A stretch of DNA of 64,000 nt from Planktothrix sp. PCC 11201 (GCF_900009135.1 NZ_LT797688.1:569169-633168); one strand, 5' to 3'. Shown: positions 18,407 to 26,033, numbered from the stretch's first letter. Notes: generated by a model from the letters alone, not told the origin. Numbers and translations: made by a program.

Positions 18407-19012
18407 TTAATCGGTATCCGTAATACACAATACCCAAATTTGATAGTTTCGCTTATCGATGCCAAACCAAGTCACATCCCAAGAAACACCCGCAAACCAC
18501 TCTGTCCAAGGTTCTTGAGAAATATACATCTGAATTTCATCATAGCGACTCCCAAACAAAGCCTCACAAAATTTTATCCCAATATCCTTCGCTTGTTTGG
18601 CAGTTCCTTCAAATTCTTCATCTGCTCCCCCTAAAAATAAGGCCTCTGCTAATTCTCCATCTAAGGTGAAGGCACTGGTGTCTTCCGTTAGGTCTAAGTC
18701 TGTGGTTAAGGGGGTTTCAATTTCTAAAGCTGATAAACCATCCATCACTGGGGGTAGGGTGACAAATTGTTCAAAAAAATTAATTTCATTCAGTAAGTCC
18801 CTGGAGCCAAACCAATTTAACACCGCGTGAGGAGAAACCTTAAATCGGGCGAACTCCGCCCCCCCATTAACCAGAATTTTTCTTAATTCTTGCAGGAGTT
18901 TATTAACAGATGGATCTTCTAGGGGGGTATATACGACTTGTAATTCTTGCCACATTTGCTCAATTTCTTCTTCCGAAGGACGGTATTGGTCTCGATTAGG
19001 AACTAACATCAA
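18407..19012 (-). CDS. Hypothetical acidic protein
   Basis: 201-aa soluble acidic protein, not recognised. Features: N-terminal helical YRPSEEEIEQMWQELQ, a central low-complexity Leu/Asp/Thr segment (~residues 95-120), and a tryptophan-rich C-terminus (PWTEWFAGVSWDVTWFGID). No membrane segment. Codon usage resembles surrounding core genes. It could be a cyanobacterium-specific conserved protein; I see no catalytic motif. Confidence 0.6.
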   Translation of the reverse strand: MMLVPNRDQYRPSEEEIEQMWQELQVVYTPLEDPSVNKLLQELRKILVNGGAEFARFKVSPHAVLNWFGSRDLLNEINFFEQFVTLPPVMDGLSALEIETPLTTDLDLTEDTSAFTLDGELAEALFLGGADEEFEGTAKQAKDIGIKFCEALFGSRYDEIQMYISQEPWTEWFAGVSWDVTWFGIDKRNYQIWVLCITDTD

Positions 19013-19247
19013 TGTTGATCTCCAGTTAACAATATTTTATATACTCTACTTGAGTCTTTAAAAACTCACAAGATTATTTGCAAAAAATATTATAAAAATT
19101 AACAGAATTAATTGGATTTTTGTGGTACTTATTATGATATAAGGAAACCCAAATAAACTAAGGTACTAAGAAAAATTATCTCAGGATATTACAGGTTTAT
19201 GTTTTATGAAAAATACCGTAATCCTAGTATTATTTGTAAATTTGTAA

Positions 19248-19688
19248 TTATTGTATCAATTTATCGGGGAAAGCATCGGAGGTTTCTGATGGTTCAGGTT
19301 CTTCGGGACAAAATTCTAGTTCAATTTCAATGGCAAGTTGAGGTTCTGATAAGTTATGATAGCTGGTGATCGCTTTAAATCTCAATTTTCCGGTTTTCCA
19401 AGAGGCAGCACCTAATTTTAAGAGTTTACAATCAATTTCTTCACTGACGGTATTTACGCTACTTTGATTTACTGTTAAAATCACCTTTTTTTCAATATTA
19501 TATTCGGAGTTAATTCTCTCTAATAAATGAAAATCAAAAGCAGTTATGCCATCGGTTTTATACCCCTTAATATACATTTTTTTGTTAAGAATATCTATCA
19601 GGATTTCTTTAAAATTTTCCACGGTAAATGTATTCTTATTGAACATCAAAATATCATCATTATTTAACGGATAAAACGAATTATTCAT
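19248..19688 (-). CDS. KGK-domain protein
   Basis: 146 aa. The N-terminal FYPLNNDDILMFNKNTFTVE and the later CKLLKLGAASWKTGKLRF correspond to the start and the W-x-KGK-like end of the KGK domain, a small cyanobacterial domain of unknown function; here the KGK tripeptide reads TGK. The C-terminus is acidic (EFCPEEPEPSE). Gene is AT-rich compared with its neighbours. A decayed copy of the same gene lies just upstream (19731-19825), so this locus has duplicated. Confidence 0.65.
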   Translation of the reverse strand: MNNSFYPLNNDDILMFNKNTFTVENFKEILIDILNKKMYIKGYKTDGITAFDFHLLERINSEYNIEKKVILTVNQSSVNTVSEEIDCKLLKLGAASWKTGKLRFKAITSYHNLSEPQLAIEIELEFCPEEPEPSETSDAFPDKLIQ

Positions 19689-19730
19689 TTTGATATTATC
19701 CTCAAGATTTGAGCTAAAAAGTTGGTTTTA

Positions 19731-19825
19731 TTTGTAAATTTGTAGTTGTTGTCTAAGTTCATCTAAATATTCTTTTTATACATTAACATACAATCATCAC
19801 TCAGCGTATAAAATATATTGTTCAT
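19731..19825 (-). pseudogene. Remnant of a second KGK-domain gene
   Basis: Reading from the ATG at 19825 gives MNNIFYTLSDDCMLMYKKNI then a stop at 19763-19765; this is clearly related to the first 20 residues of the intact KGK gene (MNNSFYPLNNDDILMFNKNT). The DNA at 19731-19752 matches the intact gene's 3' flank (TTTGTAAATTTGTA...), and the upstream flank TCCTCAAGATTT is also shared. The middle of the gene is deleted, leaving only the two ends. Confidence 0.75.
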
Positions 19826-19908
19826 GTTGTTTTGTCCTCAAGATTTTATCTGATAAAGTTTAAAAAAATTATGTAAGTTTAACTGGTTTTATTTCTTCAA
19901 TAGCACAA

Positions 19909-20028
19909 TTAAATTATAAAAAATATGCCCTCATGTCTACTCACCTCGACTTGTTGACGGATGGTGTTTTCGTACAACTGTCTTGCACGCCGTGCCACTT
20001 CTTCACGACTTAAAAGGATGGTTTGCAT
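19909..20028 (-). pseudogene. Truncated small gene, antitoxin-like N-terminus
   Basis: Frame of 39 codons starting MQTILLSREEVARRARQLY and EVSRHEG, ending abruptly in AT-rich DNA. The opening looks like the start of a small helical cyanobacterial protein of the kind found beside toxin-antitoxin loci, after which homology-like sequence stops. Probably a gene end lost by deletion; family not certain. Confidence 0.4.
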
Positions 20029-20105
20029 AGTTTAACTCTCGATCGCTACATTGGTATTGTACCGCAAACATCGAGTGCTATTTCTTTTAACTCAAGCACT
20101 CACTT

Positions 20106-20233
20106 ATCCTAAAATTATTATAAGAAATTGCAATCGCTTTTTTTAAGAATGCGATCGCTCTCCCTATAATTATCCCAATAAAGTGCGATCGCTCCTTTTT
20201 TAAGAGTGCGATCGCTTTCCCTACAATTATCAT
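20106..20233. repeat. HIP1-containing ~59-bp repeat, two units plus partial
   Basis: Two head-to-tail units, each with CCCTATAATTAT, then GTGCGATCGCT, a T-run ending TTTAAGA and a second GCGATCGCT, followed by a partial third unit. Related copies at 21030, 21911, 22690 and 23547 all lie between toxin-antitoxin cassettes. Confidence 0.85.
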
Positions 20234-20234
20234 A

Positions 20235-20262
20235 TTGATATGATGGAAACTGGTGATATAAT
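20235..20262 (+). promoter_or_regulatory. Promoter of the first antitoxin-toxin pair
   Basis: TTGATA at 20235-20240, 16-bp spacer, TATAAT at 20257-20262, 24 bp before the ATG at 20287. The same promoter is copied at 21196-21223. Confidence 0.65.
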
Positions 20263-20286
20263 AAATTAAGTAATTCTGGAATCGCC

Positions 20287-20550
20287 ATGGCTAAACTTCA
20301 GATTGAAAACTTGCCTGATGAACTATATAGTCAGATTGAGTGTCTTGCCTCAGAGAAAAATTTTACTCTTAATGACGCAGTTATTCATCTGTTGACGCAA
20401 TCCTTATCATTTGAGCCTGACAAAATAATGATAAATAACCAACCTATGTCAGCAATTCTACAAAGAATTAGTAATCGTCCGAGAGTTAACCCCAGGGATT
20501 TTGGATTAACAGATAGCACTATTTTAATTCAAGAGGATCGGAATAGATGA
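20287..20550 (+). CDS. Ribbon-helix-helix antitoxin, FitA/VapB type
   Basis: 87 aa. MAKLQIENLPDELYSQIECLA is a typical RHH strand-helix start (FitA-like), and the C-terminal half (NRPRVNPRDFGLTD...LIQEDRNR) would wrap the toxin. The stop overlaps the toxin ATG by 4 bp. As in other vapBC pairs it should repress its own promoter, which is visible upstream. A near-identical promoter and first nine codons recur at 21196-21276 in front of a different antitoxin. Confidence 0.85.
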   Translation: MAKLQIENLPDELYSQIECLASEKNFTLNDAVIHLLTQSLSFEPDKIMINNQPMSAILQRISNRPRVNPRDFGLTDSTILIQEDRNR

Positions 20551-21002
20551 CCGTTGCTTTACGATGCGTAATTGATACAAATATTTGTATTAAGTTATTT
20601 GTTGCTGATCTATTGACCTCTAAAGTTAATCAACTATTTACTCATCTTGATGATCCTTCTGTTGAGTTTTTTGTACCCGATCTTTTTTATATTGAATGTG
20701 CTAATGTTCTCTGGAAGTATGTACGCGCTAACCTCTACACGGCTGAACAGGTTAAAGCCGATTTGAGTGACTTAAAAGCACTACGATTTAAAGTCATTTC
20801 AACAAAAGATCTAATGAGTAACGCTGTTCAAATTGGTTTAGACTATGGGATCACAGCTTATGATGGCTGTTATGTAGCACTTTCAGAAAAAGTTAAAGCA
20901 CCGTTGCTAACTCTGGATGAACGGTTAGTAAATTCCTTGAGAGATAGCAGGTTTGATGTGAGACTTTTTACAATTTTTACAGTACCCATTAATTCTAATT
21001 AA
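20547..21002 (+). CDS. PIN-domain toxin, VapC type
   Basis: 151-aa PIN ribonuclease. Acidic residues of the active site: CVIDTNICIKLF (Asp), DLFYIECANVLW (Glu), AYDGCYVALSE (Asp) and LLTLDERL (Asp). Intact and translationally coupled to the RHH antitoxin (ATGA overlap). VapC toxins cut tRNA or rRNA when freed; target unknown here. Confidence 0.88.
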   Translation: MTVALRCVIDTNICIKLFVADLLTSKVNQLFTHLDDPSVEFFVPDLFYIECANVLWKYVRANLYTAEQVKADLSDLKALRFKVISTKDLMSNAVQIGLDYGITAYDGCYVALSEKVKAPLLTLDERLVNSLRDSRFDVRLFTIFTVPINSN

Positions 21003-21029
21003 CCAACATAGCTTCCACCTCAAATGAAA

Positions 21030-21114
21030 AAGTGTAATCGCACACTGCCATATTAAAAGGAAATACGATCGCACTCCCTGAAATTATTACAAGAAAAAGC
21101 TATCGCTCTTTTAG
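21030..21114. repeat. Degenerate copy of the ~59-bp HIP1 repeat
   Basis: Contains GATCGCACTCCCTGAAATTA, TTACAAGAAAAAGC and TATCGCTCTTTTAGG in the same order as the better copies; HIP1 cores are mutated. Lies between the two vapBC-like pairs. Confidence 0.65.
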
Positions 21115-21195
21115 GATTTCATTAGTTAACATTTTTTATTCTCCCACTAACTGATAAGGTGTGCACATTCTGGGTAGTTCATAACTGAATTCAAA

Positions 21196-21223
21196 TTGAT
21201 ATGATGAAAACTGGTGATATAAT
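21196..21223 (+). promoter_or_regulatory. Duplicated promoter of the second antitoxin-toxin pair
   Basis: TTGATA at 21196-21201, 16-bp spacer, TATAAT at 21218-21223. Together with the leader and start of the gene it matches 20235-20315 with about 3 differences in 81 bp. Confidence 0.7.
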
Positions 21224-21247
21224 AAATTAAGTAATTCTGGGATCGCC

Positions 21248-21505
21248 ATGGCTAAACTTCAGATTGAAAACTTACCCAACGACTTCAAAAAAAATCTCTC
21301 TGAGTTATTGTCCCGTGTAGAACTTGGAGAAGAAATTATTATTTCCAATCAAGGGGTGGCGATCGCTAAGTTAATTCCGTTTCGTCCTTCATCCAATCGA
21401 CGGGATAGTTTAGGGCAAGATCAAGGTAAATTTATCATACCAGATGACTTTAATGAACCGTTACCCCAAGAAATTTTGGCAGCATTTGAAGGAAATGAAC
21501 AGTGA
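21248..21505 (+). CDS. Phd/YefM-type antitoxin with a foreign N-terminus
   Basis: 85 aa. From residue 12 on (DFKKNLSELLSRVELGEEII, then NQGVAIAKLIPF) it is a Phd/YefM antitoxin. The first ten residues, MAKLQIENLP, are those of the RHH antitoxin at 20287, and the promoter and leader are copied too, so the gene looks like a fusion of one antitoxin's expression signals with another's body. The loss of the native Phd start may alter the first strand of the DNA-binding fold. Stop overlaps the toxin start by 4 bp. Confidence 0.85.
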   Translation: MAKLQIENLPNDFKKNLSELLSRVELGEEIIISNQGVAIAKLIPFRPSSNRRDSLGQDQGKFIIPDDFNEPLPQEILAAFEGNEQ

Positions 21506-21900
21506 AATTATTGTTGGATACTCAATGCTGGTTGTGGTGGTTTGCCCAACCTGAGCGATTAAATCAGGAAGTGATCGCACAGATTGCCGATGAAAGTAAT
21601 GAATTATGGTTTTCTGTTGCTAGTGTTTGGGAAATTGGGATCAAAGTTGCAATCAGAAAATTACCATTGCCAGAGCCAATAGATACCTACATTTCTAGTC
21701 GTATGGTGCAGTTAGATATGCGATATTTGGAAATCACAGCACCTCATGCACTGCGATCATCTGCGTTACCATTACATCATCGAGATCCCTTTGATCGTAT
21801 GTTGATTGCTCAGGCTCAAATTGAGAATATGACGCTGGTGAGTGCTGATTCAATATTCAAGCAATATAGCGATATTTCTATTCTTTGGGCTGCTAATTAA
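21502..21900 (+). CDS. PIN-domain toxin, VapC type
   Basis: 132 aa beginning with GTG. Motifs: LLLDTQCWLWW (first Asp), SVASVWEIGIK (Glu), HHRDPFDRMLIAQA (Asp) and LVSADSIFKQY (Asp), all matching the PhdYefM-linked PIN subfamily (LHHRDPFDR is a hallmark). Intact; coupled to the chimeric antitoxin by GTGA overlap. Confidence 0.9.
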   Translation: MKLLLDTQCWLWWFAQPERLNQEVIAQIADESNELWFSVASVWEIGIKVAIRKLPLPEPIDTYISSRMVQLDMRYLEITAPHALRSSALPLHHRDPFDRMLIAQAQIENMTLVSADSIFKQYSDISILWAAN

Positions 21901-21910
21901 TGTTAGATAG

Positions 21911-21957
21911 CTGCTCTTTTTTTTAAGAAGGCGATCGCTGTCCCTATAATTATCACG
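21911..21957. repeat. Partial copy of the ~59-bp HIP1 repeat
   Basis: CTCTTTTTTTTAAGAAGG-like segment followed by CGATCGCTGTCCCTATAATT and ATCAC. Begins about 10 bp after the second toxin stop. Confidence 0.8.
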
Positions 21958-21981
21958 AATTTGGGGTTAAAACCAGCATTC

Positions 21982-22209
21982 TCATGCTTCTGGCTCGTGC
22001 AAAGACTGGCGCAATGTTAGAACAATATCCTGGGCTGACTGGTGTCTAAATTTTCCTGCATGGAAATCAGCCAAGTTTTTTTTTGCATCCACAGCCATTT
22101 CTGCCCGGCGACTTTCTTGGTGACGGTTTTGCAGAATTTTGATCAGCATTTCCTGCTGTTCGTAGGGAAGTTGTAAAGCAGTTTCTAATACTTGGTCGAG
22201 GGTATTCAT
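21982..22209 (-). CDS. Orphan antitoxin-like protein
   Basis: 75 aa from the ATG at 22209 (MNTLDQVLETALQLPYEQQE), the usual opening of small cyanobacterial antitoxins paired with RelE/ParE toxins; the longer frame to 22272 adds an unlikely N-terminus. C-terminus HAGKFRHQSAQDIVLTLRQS is the toxin-binding-like arm. No toxin gene follows on this strand; the next 25 bases run into the HIP1 repeat. Probably an orphan left by deletion. Confidence 0.6.
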   Translation of the reverse strand: MNTLDQVLETALQLPYEQQEMLIKILQNRHQESRRAEMAVDAKKNLADFHAGKFRHQSAQDIVLTLRQSLHEPEA

Positions 22210-22360
22210 GGGATTATATAGCCTCTGATTTGGAAACACCAAATGCAAATTTGAGTGAATTATATCACTCATCCTTAACCGTTGCCAGCTACGACGATAT
22301 ATTTTCTTGCCGCATCACTTGCAAATCAGGTAGAATGACTAATAGTTTCTGAAGTCTAAA

Positions 22361-22585
22361 ATGGAAACCATATTAAATATTGAATATCTGACGAGCCAAG
22401 ATGGAGAGGCGATCGCCGTGGTGATTCCTATTGCTCTATGGCGACAACTTTTGCCTGATGAAGAATCTTCTTTGGAAGAACTTGGGGAAGCGGTAGAAGA
22501 CTATTGTTTGAATAAAGCGATGAATGAAGCTGTTAATACTTCCTTACTTGATCGAGCGATGGCTTTGGCTTATCTTGAGGAGTAA
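22361..22585 (+). CDS. Antitoxin-like protein of a broken RelE pair
   Basis: 74 aa, METILNIEYLTSQDGEAIAV start, acidic middle, AMALAYLEE end. The order (small acidic protein, TAATG overlap with a RelE-like start) identifies it as the antitoxin of a type II pair whose toxin is now broken. No DNA-binding motif is certain. Confidence 0.6.
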   Translation: METILNIEYLTSQDGEAIAVVIPIALWRQLLPDEESSLEELGEAVEDYCLNKAMNEAVNTSLLDRAMALAYLEE

Positions 22586-22690
22586 TGATTTTGGAAGTTC
22601 AATACCGTCAGGCTTTTCTAAAAGACTTGAAGCAACTTAAAAGTTAAACATCATACCAACGCATCTATGAAGTTGCGTTTACAACTCTAG
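22585..22690 (+). pseudogene. Truncated RelE/ParE-type toxin
   Basis: Starts at an ATG overlapping the antitoxin stop: MILEVQYRQAFLKDLKQLKS, then a stop at 22645. In another frame the expected continuation TSYQRIYEVAFTTLAA is readable at once, so a small frameshift broke the gene; coding sequence then disappears into the HIP1 repeat near 22690. A functional toxin cannot be made. Confidence 0.75.
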
Positions 22691-22785
22691 CAGCTATCAA
22701 TATCGCTCTCCCTAAAATTATTACAAGAAAGTGCGATCGCTTTTTTTAAGACGGCGATCGCTCTCCCTACAATTAAAACTACACC
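22690..22785. repeat. Copy of the ~59-bp HIP1 repeat
   Basis: ATCGCTCTCCCTAAAATTAT, TACAAGAAAGTGCGATCGCT, TTTTTTAAGACGGCGATCGC and TCTCCCTACAATTA in order: one full unit with flanking half units. It directly abuts the broken toxin. Confidence 0.88.
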
Positions 22786-22819
22786 GATTAGGCGAATATT
22801 CTAATTAATTCGCTTCAAT

Positions 22820-23203
22820 CTAACGCACCACTCGGACTTCAATTGCAAGGCTAAGATTGCTCCACAATCTATCAGTTGTCAGAACAGGTTGATTAAGAGA
22901 AATCCCTAACGCTAGACAAGCGCGATCACCAAATGAAAGCCCAATTGATTTAGTTTTTGGTCGCAGCATTCCCGACTGTAATGCTTGTTCTTGATCAAAA
23001 GCTACAACCTCAAGATTTAGATTAGATAGAATCTGCTGAATGACGTTTTCATTTATTCCTGCTTCTGCTAACTTTGCTATCACTTCAGACAAGTTAACGG
23101 TACTGATGGCAGCATTGCCAATAAACCGCGAAATTTCTTCGCTACCCATTTCTTGATTCAGCAAAGCCAAGACAGCAGAGGCATCTAAAACAACTTCACT
23201 CAC
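22820..23203 (-). CDS. PIN-domain toxin
   Basis: 127 aa. VVLDASAVLALLNQE gives the first Asp, STVNLSEVIAKL the Glu, and SFGDRACLALG the third acidic residue, with PVLTTDRLW the fourth: a complete PIN active site. Its GTG/ATG start overlaps the antitoxin gene end by 8 bp. Type II toxin of the VapC class; target unknown. Confidence 0.87.
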   Translation of the reverse strand: MSEVVLDASAVLALLNQEMGSEEISRFIGNAAISTVNLSEVIAKLAEAGINENVIQQILSNLNLEVVAFDQEQALQSGMLRPKTKSIGLSFGDRACLALGISLNQPVLTTDRLWSNLSLAIEVRVVR

Positions 23204-23444
23204 CTGTCCCCTCCAATCTTCGCTCCTGAATCAACTCCTCCGAGAGTTTTCTACTAGCAGGAATATATTGCCTGAAAAGAGCTTGAGCCTTTTGGACGGA
23301 GGTTTGAGCCTGATCCGAAATCGGTTGATCTTCTATAACGAGAACGGCATTATACTGACCCACTGGTATATCTACAGGAGAATCGACTAACAACTTGCCA
23401 TTGCTTGTTATCGTTACCTTTAATCCAATAGTTCGCATCGTCAA
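23196..23444 (-). CDS. Antitoxin partner of PIN toxin
   Basis: 82 aa. N-terminal beta-rich segment TIGLKVTITSNGKLLVDSPV and PVGQYNAVLVIED, then a helical tail ELIQERRLEGTGE likely to bind the toxin. Position immediately upstream of, and overlapping, the PIN gene is the main evidence. A start two codons later (second ATG) is also possible. Confidence 0.7.
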   Translation of the reverse strand: MTMRTIGLKVTITSNGKLLVDSPVDIPVGQYNAVLVIEDQPISDQAQTSVQKAQALFRQYIPASRKLSEELIQERRLEGTGE

Positions 23445-23492
23445 TTCTACTCATTAATTTAACTATTAATTATAATTATAAAGATCCCAAAA

Positions 23493-23567
23493 ATGACTAA
23501 CAATCCCAATGACAAGCAAGGGCAATCTCATCAATCTTTCTTGTCAGACTGCGATCGCTTTCCCTAA
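23493..23567 (+). pseudogene. Short coding remnant cut by the HIP1 repeat
   Basis: 24-codon frame (MTNNPNDKQGQSHQSFLSD) that looks like a real protein start but ends inside the HIP1 repeat at the CCCTAA common to all copies. Possibly a gene truncated by the element; family unknown and coding status uncertain. Confidence 0.25.
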
Positions 23568-23632
23568 AATTATCACGCATAAAGTGCGATCGCTTTTTTT
23601 ATAAGAAGGCGATCACACTCCCATATAATGAT
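23547..23632. repeat. Copy of the ~59-bp HIP1 repeat
   Basis: TGCGATCGCTTTCCCTAAAA, TTATCACGCATAAAGTGCGA, TCGCTTTTTTTATAAGAAGG and CGATCACACTCCC: full unit plus half unit, the rightmost copy of the island. Confidence 0.88.
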
Positions 23633-23665
23633 TGTAGCAATGGATAAGAATATAAGTAAAAAAAA

Positions 23666-23693
23666 TTGAGTTGACTGACGCTAGAAAACTCAA
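23666..23693 (-). terminator. Hairpin terminator (bidirectional)
   Basis: Inverted repeat TTGAGTT / AACTCAA with a 14-base loop, followed on the plus strand by a T-run and preceded by an A-run, so it can act in both directions. It lies 48 bp after the stop of the glycine-rich protein gene. Confidence 0.75.
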
Positions 23694-23740
23694 CTTTTTT
23701 TGTTATGACTTAAACAGGTAGAAATAAGCTAACGATTTTT

Positions 23741-24331
23741 CTATTTACCTCCAAAAAGTTTATATACTCCGTATCCGATAGCCGCAGCAGCCGCAACAGG
23801 TGCAGCAGCAACGATGGCAGTACCAGCAATTGCACCTCCCCCAACAACACCACCGATACCTGCAAGAGTACCCATAATTGCAGCACCAGAAGCACCACCA
23901 GCTACGGTTGCTAAACCAGCACCAGCTATACCAGCAGCAGCCCCAATATTTGTAGCTGTTCTTGCCGCTGCACGAGCACCATTCTCTTCATCAGACAAGT
24001 CAGGTTGGTTTTTGAACAAAGTTTCATTCATTATTTTTGCCCCAAGATAAGCTGGGCCTGCTGCTAATACCGCAGGCCCAACAGCCATCCCACCACCAAC
24101 CACGCTACCTGCGGCAGCTAAACCCGAAGTAATTCCTGCTCCTGAAGTTGCTGCAACAGTCAACCCCGTAGCTGCACTGGCAGCCGCACCTACCGCAGCA
24201 CCAGTTTCTACAACCGCTTTAGCTGTTTTGACTGTATTTCCATCAATACCCGTAGTTTTTTCTACAACAGTCTCCGTACCCTGTTCAAAAGCTTTTTCAA
24301 CAGCTTGACGGGCGATATCTTCAAAACTCAT
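23741..24331 (-). CDS. Glycine/alanine-rich hydrophobic protein
   Basis: 196 aa, not assigned to a named family. Residues 1-30 are a charged amphipathic start (MSFEDIARQAVEKAFEQGTE). Two long Gly/Ala/Val stretches (about 45-100 and 123-190) are dense in small-residue patterns such as GLAAAGSVVGGGMAVGP and GIGGVVGGGAIAGT, typical of glycine-zipper membrane helices; a short acidic break (NQPDLSDEENGAR) separates them. No signal peptide. Likely membrane-inserting. The divergent neighbour is a STAND ATPase 213 bp away, so a membrane effector or its partner is possible but unproven. Terminator hairpin follows. Confidence 0.65.
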   Translation of the reverse strand: MSFEDIARQAVEKAFEQGTETVVEKTTGIDGNTVKTAKAVVETGAAVGAAASAATGLTVAATSGAGITSGLAAAGSVVGGGMAVGPAVLAAGPAYLGAKIMNETLFKNQPDLSDEENGARAAARTATNIGAAAGIAGAGLATVAGGASGAAIMGTLAGIGGVVGGGAIAGTAIVAAAPVAAAAAIGYGVYKLFGGK

Positions 24332-24544
24332 ATTTGTAATTCCTAGTTTGATATTTGAATACTGTCTTTATTATTTCTTAAAAATCGAAGTTTTGTCTAG
24401 CTCAAAAACATCCTATTTTGACAACAATTTTTACCGACGTTCATCTTCTTATAATCTAGTTTTATACAAAAATATACAAAAATGTCTAAAAAAATCAGCC
24501 CATGTACGCTATAATACACAAAACTCTCCCATCTCCTAGCCCAA

Positions 24545-25930
24545 ATGAACCTTAAAGAAATGTTAAAAGTGGCTGATAAGATAGTATTTGCTAAAACGGG
24601 TAGGCATCTTGATGATTTAGAGGAAGCGGTATTGCGGGGAACACTGGAACGGGAAACATACAAACAAATTGCTAAGGATTTTGATTGTTCGGAGAGTAAT
24701 GTGAGAAATACAGGATCAAAATTATGGCAGATCTTTTCAGAGAAGTTAGGGGAAGATGTTAATAAATCTAATTTTAAATCTGCAATGGAGAGGTTGAAAA
24801 ACTCTAATGTTTTAAACTTCGCACAAAATGTTAGTCATAGTTTTAATATTTGTGGAGAAAGTAGACATCCGCCGGATATACCCAACCCTTATCAGCAAAA
24901 CGAGAATATTTCTCAGTCTAAATCAACTGAAACTCTGCATAATGATTTAAGTGAAATGCCTGATTTGGGTGCTTTTTATAATCGCACTCCTGAACTAGAA
25001 ACCCTGACAAATTGGATTTTACAAGAACAATGTCGTCTAATTGCTATTACGGGTATTAGTGGTATTGGGAAAACGGCGTTAACGGTGCAACTGGTTCAAC
25101 AAATTAAGGATGAATTTGAGTATATAATTTGGTGTGATTTTGACTCATCGCCGACTTTAGCGGAATTTCAAAGTAATTTGATTCGGATAATTTCTCAGTC
25201 TGAACAGTTAGATTTATCTGCCAATAATCAGAAATTTTTACCTCTAATTAAATATTTGCAAAAGTATCGCTGTTTAGTTATTTTAGATAATATTCAAAAT
25301 CTTTTTAGTAGCGGCGAATTAGCGGGAAAATATAAACCAGGCTATGAAGATTATCGCACTTTATTTAAACAAATTAAAGAATTATCTCATCAAAGTTGTG
25401 TTGTGTTAACGGGTTGGGAACAACCTAGAATTATAACTGAGGTTAAAAGCGAAAATTCTCTAATTCGGACTTTACGACTGACGGGTTTAGATGTTCTGGC
25501 GGCGCGGGAAATATTTAGAGATAATGGGTTAACAGAAATTGACCCCTGGGATGCAATTATTCAACGCTATCAAGGCAATCCCTTCTGGTTAAAAAGTATA
25601 GCAAATTTGATGCAGGATTTGGGAGAATGTGAAATTGAGGTATTATTGAATAATACTCTATTGTTACCTGAAGATGTGAAAGAGAGTTTACAGCAACAGT
25701 GCGATCGCTTATCGGAAATAGAAAAACAAGTGATATCTTTATTGGCAAAGGAAAACCATCCGGTTAATTTAGTTAAACTGTTAGAAAATAGTAAAATTAA
25801 TTCATCGGATTTAATTAATGCCCTACAGTCTTTATTAAAACGGTGTTTAATTGAACAACAAGGAAATTTTTATACTGTTTTACCTTTAATTAAGCAATAT
25901 ATAGAAAGTCTAAATCAGTTGTACAAATAG
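24545..25930 (+). CDS. STAND (NB-ARC) ATPase with vMAP-type N-terminal HTH
   Basis: 461 aa. Residues ~1-85 form the helical/HTH domain seen at the N-terminus of many cyanobacterial STAND proteins (TYKQIAKDFDCSESNVRNTG reads as HTH). NB-ARC core: Walker A GISGIGKT at 170-177, Walker B CLVILDNIQ at 243-251, sensor-like TGWEQPR, GxP-type YQGNPFWLK; then a winged helix (~390-455). There is no WD40, TPR or LRR sensor after it, so the protein is a short member. STAND ATPases are switch proteins used in signalling and antiphage defence. It faces the glycine-rich membrane protein gene; the pair may work together. Confidence 0.85.
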   Translation: MNLKEMLKVADKIVFAKTGRHLDDLEEAVLRGTLERETYKQIAKDFDCSESNVRNTGSKLWQIFSEKLGEDVNKSNFKSAMERLKNSNVLNFAQNVSHSFNICGESRHPPDIPNPYQQNENISQSKSTETLHNDLSEMPDLGAFYNRTPELETLTNWILQEQCRLIAITGISGIGKTALTVQLVQQIKDEFEYIIWCDFDSSPTLAEFQSNLIRIISQSEQLDLSANNQKFLPLIKYLQKYRCLVILDNIQNLFSSGELAGKYKPGYEDYRTLFKQIKELSHQSCVVLTGWEQPRIITEVKSENSLIRTLRLTGLDVLAAREIFRDNGLTEIDPWDAIIQRYQGNPFWLKSIANLMQDLGECEIEVLLNNTLLLPEDVKESLQQQCDRLSEIEKQVISLLAKENHPVNLVKLLENSKINSSDLINALQSLLKRCLIEQQGNFYTVLPLIKQYIESLNQLYK

Positions 25931-25948
25931 CTAGAAATCCAAATAATC

Positions 25949-25976
25949 GTAGGGGCGAGGCGCGCCTCGCCCCTAC
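25949..25976. repeat. 28-bp perfect palindrome, GTAGGGGCG family
   Basis: Perfect inverted repeat: left arm GTAGGGGCGAGGCG, right arm its exact complement. Lies 19 bp after the STAND gene stop. Sister copy at 5341. Confidence 0.92.
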
Positions 25977-26033
25977 ACACCTCTCTTACCTGAAAATATT
26001 ATATAATTTAGTTATATATACTTTAAAAAACGG

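Noticed and set aside
20106-23632. Possible CRISPR array from the recurring HIP1 repeats
   Set aside because: Copies are hundreds of bases apart, imperfect, and separated by genes; there are no uniform spacers and no cas genes.
23710-24050. Frames overlapping the glycine-rich gene on both strands
   Set aside because: They mirror GC-rich Ala/Gly codons; the 196-aa frame has the better start, length and terminator.
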